Positions 59,711 through 64,000 of a stretch of 64,000 nt of DNA are shown piece by piece. The stretch comes from Candidatus Formimonas warabiya (lineage in GTDB: Bacteria; Bacillota; Dehalobacteriia; Dehalobacteriales; Dehalobacteriaceae): contig NZ_CP017634.1 in the NCBI RefSeq assembly GCF_002777255.1, positions 6,026,903-6,090,902 on the forward strand. The letters are read 5' to 3'. Under the pieces are notes generated by a model, which was not told the origin of the DNA, made no database searches, and saw only the letters and a program-made list of their open reading frames with translations. The stretch's first letter is position 1; each line of letters opens with the position of its first letter. The translations under genes and the position numbers were made by a program.

Positions 59711-60910
59711 TCAATCCTGTGCCGGCGTTGGGCCGGCGGTTTTCACAAAGCGTATCACGACGCCAATCCCTAGTAAGCAAATAATTAAAGTAAACAAGTA
59801 AGTAAACCGGATGCCGCCATATTGGCCTAAAAGTCCGGACAATGCGGTTTGAGCAACCATGCCCACCGACCCGGCAAATTCCATGGCCCCCATGGCAAAC
59901 CCCTTATAGCCCGGGGATGATGCGTCCGCTACTATTACTACGGATAAGGTGAACAAGATCCCCGTACCGATTCCGCCCAGGATCGCCGCCACCATGAGAA
60001 ACCAAATATTCACCGCCAGGATAAAGAGAGCGGCCGCTGCACTTAAGAATACCACGCCACCGATTAAAAGCACCTTGCGGGAGCAAATTTTTTCCGCGCT
60101 GCCGGCTCCCCAAAAGGAAATGATCCGGCAAAACCAAAAAAGAGCAAAAATTACACCGATACCTAAATAATCAACTTGATAATAGGAGGCAACGATGGAG
60201 AGCAGCCCCCAGACGGAATAGAGGAATCCGGTATAGGTAAAAAACACATAACAAATCGGCAAAATAGCTTTGACTTCTTTAAATAGGTCCGTTCTATGGG
60301 CGGACAATTGGTGATGTTCATGGCTTACCGGTATCTCATTGATCCCTTTTAGAGCTACGCCGATAGAGATGAAACAGAAAACAGGGTAAAAGGGGAACAC
60401 GGCTTTGAAATCAATAAATTGCATCAGGAAACCTCCACTCAGGCAACCAATCATGGCCCCCAGTCCATAGGCTACGGTAAACCGTCCTGTAGCCCTGCTC
60501 CTATTTTCCACGGAGGTATTATCGGCCAAGATGGCTTCGGCGATAACCCAAAGGGCTCCTTTGCCCATCCCTTCCATGGTTCGGAAAAAAAGCAAGCTGC
60601 CCCCGGTTTGGGCCAGGCAATAACCGAGGGACGAGAAGAAACAGAGGATGATACTAGAGATAAGGATCCATTTCCGCCCCCAGTAGTCCGACAACCTTCC
60701 GGACACAAGTGTCATGGCCCCATAAGCAAAAGAAAACCCTGTCATGAAGAAGCCAATGAAGCTGTAGGATGCGCCTAAGCTTTCTCCCAGCAAGGGAATG
60801 GCCGGGGCGGTCATTCCCTCGCCTACAGATAGCACAAATATGAGCAGCTCAATAGTGCGCAACGTCCTTTTCTGGGTGGCACCCATTAATAATGACGGAG
60901 AATTTGTCAT
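59711..60910 (-). CDS. Major facilitator superfamily transporter
   Basis: 399 aa, 12 predicted helices. LTLIEL-like start RTIELLIFVLSVGEGMTAPAIPLLGESLGASYSFIGFFMTGFSFAYGAMTLVSGRLSDYWGRKWILISS contains the loop 2-3 motif G-x-x-S-D-x-x-G-R-K of MFS drug/metabolite exporters; a second half with FALFWFCRIISFWGAGSAEKICSRKVLLIGG follows. Convergent with the flavoprotein gene, 33 bases from its full-length end. Substrate unknown. AGGAGG lies 13 bases before ATG 60910, so a slightly later start is possible. A palindrome ATTTTGG/CCAAAAT at 61013-61029 lies upstream. Confidence 0.85.
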   Translation of the reverse strand: MTNSPSLLMGATQKRTLRTIELLIFVLSVGEGMTAPAIPLLGESLGASYSFIGFFMTGFSFAYGAMTLVSGRLSDYWGRKWILISSIILCFFSSLGYCLAQTGGSLLFFRTMEGMGKGALWVIAEAILADNTSVENRSRATGRFTVAYGLGAMIGCLSGGFLMQFIDFKAVFPFYPVFCFISIGVALKGINEIPVSHEHHQLSAHRTDLFKEVKAILPICYVFFTYTGFLYSVWGLLSIVASYYQVDYLGIGVIFALFWFCRIISFWGAGSAEKICSRKVLLIGGVVFLSAAAALFILAVNIWFLMVAAILGGIGTGILFTLSVVIVADASSPGYKGFAMGAMEFAGSVGMVAQTALSGLLGQYGGIRFTYLFTLIICLLGIGVVIRFVKTAGPTPAQD

Positions 60911-61037
60911 GGAAAACCTATTTCCTCCTTTTCAAGCCGGGTTCACTATGACTTCATGATACAAAAGAACCAAAGCAATTACATGAACCCAAAGGACAAA
61001 AGTTTATTTTACATTTTGGTTTCCAAAATAAAAAAAA

Positions 61038-61361
61038 CGGGATCCGGGTACCGGTTACCGGGATCCGGGAAAAACAATTAAATCCATACTGCTTACTTAC
61101 TAATACCCAACGTCACCCTAGACCTTCGTGGAGCAGGAACGGACTCCCATTCGGCCTTCAGCGGGCACAGGTTAAATTTGCGACATCCGTGTCTCAGTTG
61201 CCGACGCACTGCGTCCTGCAGTGCGACCCGCTGTCGACCTCATGCTCGTCTCGTTCTGCTTGCCGCTTGGTCTGAAGGGTTCCTTATGGGTATGAGCAAG
61301 TGAGCAATTGATTTTCCCAGTACCCGGTTAACCGGATCCCGAAAAGCCCTTTGGGCTTTTT
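61038..61361. repeat. Structured repeat element with inverted ends
   Basis: CGGGATCCGG (61038-61047) and its reverse complement CCGGATCCCG (61332-61341) bound a GC-richer segment of about 300 bases with no gene. It contains a perfect hairpin CGCACTGC/GCAGTGCG near 61203-61223 and ends in a terminator-type hairpin (AAAAGCCC/GGGCTTTT). The last 29 bases, 61333-61361, also occur identically at 30501-30529. A minus-strand frame without start (ending G-I-S-K, stop near 61100) reads through part of it, probably by chance. It looks like a dispersed non-autonomous repeat or a non-coding RNA unit; no transposase is visible. The right end overlaps the PucR stop. Confidence 0.55.
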
Positions 61362-62967
61362 AACCGTTTACGTATTCATAAGCACAAATGGCCAGTTCAA
61401 TAGCCAGTCGTTTCTCACGACTGACAAAATCATCCCCCAGAATATCTTTGATCTTTTGCAGCCGGAAATACAATGTTTGCCTGGTAATATGGAGGGATTT
61501 TGCAGTTTTTTGGCTGGAACAATTGTAGCTGTAAAATGTTTTCAGGGTTTTGATCAACTCCCCTTGATGCTCGGCGTCATGCTCGATGATGGGGCCAAGA
61601 TAATCGGCAATATAACCGGTGAGATTGATAGCCTGATCTAACCGGGACACAACACGATATATATGAAGCAATTCATAGACCGGTTCGTCGATCTTAAATC
61701 TCTTTTGGACCGCAACCGCTTCCTGGGCTGTGACAAGGCTCTCCTTTAATTCACTAGGCTGATTAACAGGCTTGCCAATCCCAGTCATAATTTGGCTTTT
61801 CTGGGCGAATGAGCCGATGCTCTCTTTAATACGGCCAACCGCCTGCTTCACCCTGCTCTGCCAAGTCCGGGGCATATTTTTATCTAAAAGGATGCACGTG
61901 AGTCGGCTGTCCCCGACGCTGTTTAAAAAGTAGAAACCGTGGTGTTCAAAGGCGGACCGGGACACCATGGAGACAGCCAAAATTAATTCCTTTAGAAATC
62001 TACTATCCTCTGTCATGGCACTAAATTCAAATAGGCATACGGCGTATCCTGATATTTTTGACCGGGTATCAAGAGCTTTTAATTGTTTGTATACTTCACC
62101 TTCGGCCAGTTTTCCGTTCAACCATTTCTCCAACCAAATATTCTCCTCCTGATGCCCCTTTTCTTGGATGTATAGTTCACGCATCATCTCCTGTGCGACC
62201 ATTTGAGCCACTTTTCCTAAAATCTGTTCGTCTAACCCGGATAATTCCCGGCTAAAGGAAAAAAAGCATAATTCTCCCCACCGGTTATTTAAAGCGTGCA
62301 CCGGTTTGGTCATCAGCCGGCCAAAGTGGTAGTTTTCTTCTTGATTCGCGGTCCGGGTAGAAGATAGTCTTTGTTTGCAGATTTTATTCATGTCCAGAGA
62401 GGAAATTTCGGGAACAAACTGGGGGTTCCCATGTTCCGGGAAATAAGCTACGTTAACCCCTAAATACCGGTGAGAAAACATCAGGATATCCCTTAGGCCG
62501 TGGGGAGAAAGCAGGACAGGACCGATCTGATCTAGAAAGTCTTCAATATAGGGAAACATATTTTTCGTCTTGCTCACAATAATCGTGTGTAAAAAACGGG
62601 TGATCTCGATATATCGGATAAACTTGGGAAATCCAATCAAGGGAAAATTGTATTGATCCGCCATGCGGATCATTTCTTCGGGAAGCTCCGTAATGTAGCT
62701 GATCAGTTCTATGCCAAGGCCGGACACATTTTTGTGAATCAATTTTTCCAGAAATGATAAGGCCACGTCTTTTCCTGTAAAATCAACGCCGGTGGTAAGG
62801 ATCAGCTCCATCCCGTTCACACTTTCCGAAACATATTCCCGCCCTTCCAGAATATGAACCCACTTCACGACCCGATTCACGCCCCCGGCACCGGCCAGTA
62901 ATTTCGCTTCCTTAAAATGGGGCGTTTTTAAAATATCGCCGATGGTTAGATTAAAATTCTCCGACAT
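61360..62967 (-). CDS. PucR-family transcriptional regulator
   Basis: 535 aa. N-terminal PucR-type domain (TIGDILKTPHFKEAKLLAGAGGVNRVVKWVHILEGREYVSESVNGMELILTTGVDF, about 7-125), a GGDEF-like/GAF-like middle, and the C-terminal HTH: LIKTLKTFYSYNCSSQKTAKSLHITRQTLYFRLQKIKDILGDDF (about 478-521). Such proteins activate purine or amino acid catabolic genes in response to a small ligand. Overlaps the LysR gene by 17 bases, so lysR-pucR form one operon on this strand. Target may be the MFS gene downstream on the same strand or the divergent gene at the window end. Confidence 0.9.
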   Translation of the reverse strand: MSENFNLTIGDILKTPHFKEAKLLAGAGGVNRVVKWVHILEGREYVSESVNGMELILTTGVDFTGKDVALSFLEKLIHKNVSGLGIELISYITELPEEMIRMADQYNFPLIGFPKFIRYIEITRFLHTIIVSKTKNMFPYIEDFLDQIGPVLLSPHGLRDILMFSHRYLGVNVAYFPEHGNPQFVPEISSLDMNKICKQRLSSTRTANQEENYHFGRLMTKPVHALNNRWGELCFFSFSRELSGLDEQILGKVAQMVAQEMMRELYIQEKGHQEENIWLEKWLNGKLAEGEVYKQLKALDTRSKISGYAVCLFEFSAMTEDSRFLKELILAVSMVSRSAFEHHGFYFLNSVGDSRLTCILLDKNMPRTWQSRVKQAVGRIKESIGSFAQKSQIMTGIGKPVNQPSELKESLVTAQEAVAVQKRFKIDEPVYELLHIYRVVSRLDQAINLTGYIADYLGPIIEHDAEHQGELIKTLKTFYSYNCSSQKTAKSLHITRQTLYFRLQKIKDILGDDFVSREKRLAIELAICAYEYVNG

Positions 62968-63835
62968 TTATGACACCCCGTTTTACCCAATTTTTTGCCG
63001 TGGTAATAAATATTTTTGTTGCAGGGGCGGCTGATTGGGCCGAGCGTACTCCCAACCCGATTTTTCTAAACAATTTAGGCTTTAGACTGGCAGTAAACAC
63101 ACCCGGTGGTTGGAAAATCAGCTCCGGTACGATGGAAATCCCCAAGCCGTTTTTTACCATGGCCAAAATGGTATTACTGTGCTCAACCTCGAATAATACA
63201 TTGGGTTTTGCTTTGATTTGTTTAAAGGCCTTGTTGACGAACATCTCACAACCGGCTAGAGGCATAATAAATGGTTCATGCGCAATTTCATCGATTTGAA
63301 TAAAGGATCTGCCCTTTAAACGATGGTTTTCCGGTAGCAAAACCACGTATTCATCTTGGATTAAGGGTGTTACCTCCAACTCCTTATTTGGGAGCAGGAC
63401 AAAACCTAAATCTACAATCCCGGACGCAATCCATTTTTCCATTTCAGTATAGCTGCCTTCCAAAAGCTGAATTTGAACGGCGGGGTAATTTGAACTAAAT
63501 TGTTTTAGTATTCCCGGTAACAGTTTGGCTGCTACAGTCGAAAAACATCCGATTCGGATTGTACCGGTAATGATACCCTGCATCTCGGATACTTTTTGCT
63601 TAATCTGTTCAGCGTGGTTGAGGATTTCTCTGATATTAAAGAGTAATTTTTCTCCGGTTTCGGTTAAAAAAATGCCCGTCCGGTTTCTATTTAAGAGAGA
63701 TAGTCCAAATTCCGATTCCAATGCGGCAATTGCATGACTGACTGCTGATTGGGTCAACCCAAGAATCTCTCCGGCTTTAGTAAAACTTCCTGTTTCAACA
63801 ACCGCTTGGAAAATTTCAAACTGTAAAAGAGTCAT
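62951..63835 (-). CDS. LysR-family transcriptional regulator
   Basis: 294 aa. N-terminal HTH MTLLQFEIFQAVVETGSFTKAGEILGLTQSAVSHAIAALESEFGLSLLNRNRTGIFLTETGEKLL (1-65), then the periplasmic-binding-like effector domain (GTIRIGCFSTVAAKLLPGILKQFSSNYPAVQIQLLEGSY and LAMVKNGLGISIVPELIF). Cysteine/CysB-like topology. Divergent from a gene whose start lies at the very end of the window, the normal LysR target arrangement. Confidence 0.93.
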   Translation of the reverse strand: MTLLQFEIFQAVVETGSFTKAGEILGLTQSAVSHAIAALESEFGLSLLNRNRTGIFLTETGEKLLFNIREILNHAEQIKQKVSEMQGIITGTIRIGCFSTVAAKLLPGILKQFSSNYPAVQIQLLEGSYTEMEKWIASGIVDLGFVLLPNKELEVTPLIQDEYVVLLPENHRLKGRSFIQIDEIAHEPFIMPLAGCEMFVNKAFKQIKAKPNVLFEVEHSNTILAMVKNGLGISIVPELIFQPPGVFTASLKPKLFRKIGLGVRSAQSAAPATKIFITTAKNWVKRGVINVGEF

Positions 63836-64000
63836 GAGTAACCTTTCCTTAATTAAAATTATTCATGTATTTAATGATAAACATTCATTGGACTAATGTA
63901 AAGCCGCCTTTTATAATAGGCATATACAAGAAGTTCAAGGAATAGTTCTTTCATGTTGTCCTGTACAGAAGTTATATGGGGAAAGGAGCAGGAGATTATG
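63836..64000 (+). promoter_or_regulatory. Divergent promoter region and start of a gene cut by the window
   Basis: Plus-strand TTGGAC (63888-63893), 18 bp, TATAAT (63912-63917). ATTCAT/ATGAT and ATTCATTGGACTAAT around 63861-63895 carry T-N11-A-type dyads suited to LysR. The window ends with GGAAAGGAGCAGGAGATT and ATG 63998-64000, likely the start of the LysR target gene. Confidence 0.6.

Noticed and set aside
60419..60778. Plus-strand ORF opposite the MFS gene
   Set aside because: Polar, Pro/His-rich shadow frame with no SD.
1..64000. CRISPR array, tRNA or rRNA
   Set aside because: No regular spacer-repeat pattern, no cloverleaf with a GGTTCRANYCC arm, and no rRNA-like stretch recognised.

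Overview
The window reads as a chromosomal segment of an anaerobic, low-to-mid GC, Gram-positive bacterium of the Clostridia type (a Peptococcaceae/Desulfitobacterium-like or Sporomusa-like relative is my best guess). Reasons: Firmicutes-style Shine-Dalgarno sites and many GTG/TTG starts, ImmR/ImmA-type phage regulators, a phi-LC3-like holin, an Lsa-type ABC-F protein, a group II intron, a sigma54 regulator, and a large B12-dependent diol-utilisation microcompartment operon. I found no rRNA, tRNA or CRISPR.

Layout. 0-12.6 kb: mixed accessory genes: an exported PHP metallohydrolase, GNAT, an ABC-F gene behind an attenuator-like leader, a group II intron placed just after that gene's terminator, two flavodoxin-fold genes diverging from a TetR regulator, a GPP34 protein and a chemoreceptor. 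12.7-25.5 kb: a phage-tail-only locus. An ImmA/ImmR-like pair faces an Xpf-like sigma factor across a promoter with three matching operator palindromes; then come tail terminator, two tail-tube paralogues, tail chaperone with a -1 frameshift, short tape measure, hub, fibre and holin-type genes. No terminase, portal, capsid or integrase is present. Between the fibre genes and the holin genes sits an AT-rich three-gene cassette (radical SAM enzyme, methyltransferase-like protein, SLC13-like transporter) that is not a tail function. 25.5-30.9 kb: small winged-helix-like protein, sigma54 activator, lytic transglycosylase and a second chemoreceptor closely related to the first, so the tail locus lies between two long direct repeats.

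30.9-38.2 kb: housekeeping genes: aminoglycoside/choline kinase-like protein, GNAT, Rrf2 regulator, MetA, TusA-like, IscS/NifS, IscU-like and AsnB, a sulfur-handling cluster. 38.2-58.4 kb: a PocR-domain histidine kinase and AraC-type response regulator diverge from a roughly 17 kb pdu operon: pduU, pduV, pduA, pduB, pduCDE, pduGH, pduL, pduP, a butyrate-kinase-like gene, pduK, eutJ-like, a flavoprotein, pduN, pduO, pduS, pduT, a second permuted shell protein and a membrane protein. It encodes a bacterial microcompartment that dehydrates 1,2-propanediol (or glycerol) with adenosylcobalamin and converts the aldehyde through acyl-CoA to acyl-phosphate and acid with ATP gain. No alcohol dehydrogenase (pduQ) is in the window.

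58.5-64 kb: an SQR-like FAD oxidoreductase whose frame is interrupted by one TGA exactly where relatives carry a conserved Cys, with a hairpin right after it (candidate selenoprotein), an MFS transporter, a repeat element, and PucR- and LysR-type regulators. The points most worth following up are the candidate selenocysteine flavoprotein, the tail-only locus with its enzyme/transporter cassette, and the unusual pdu variant.
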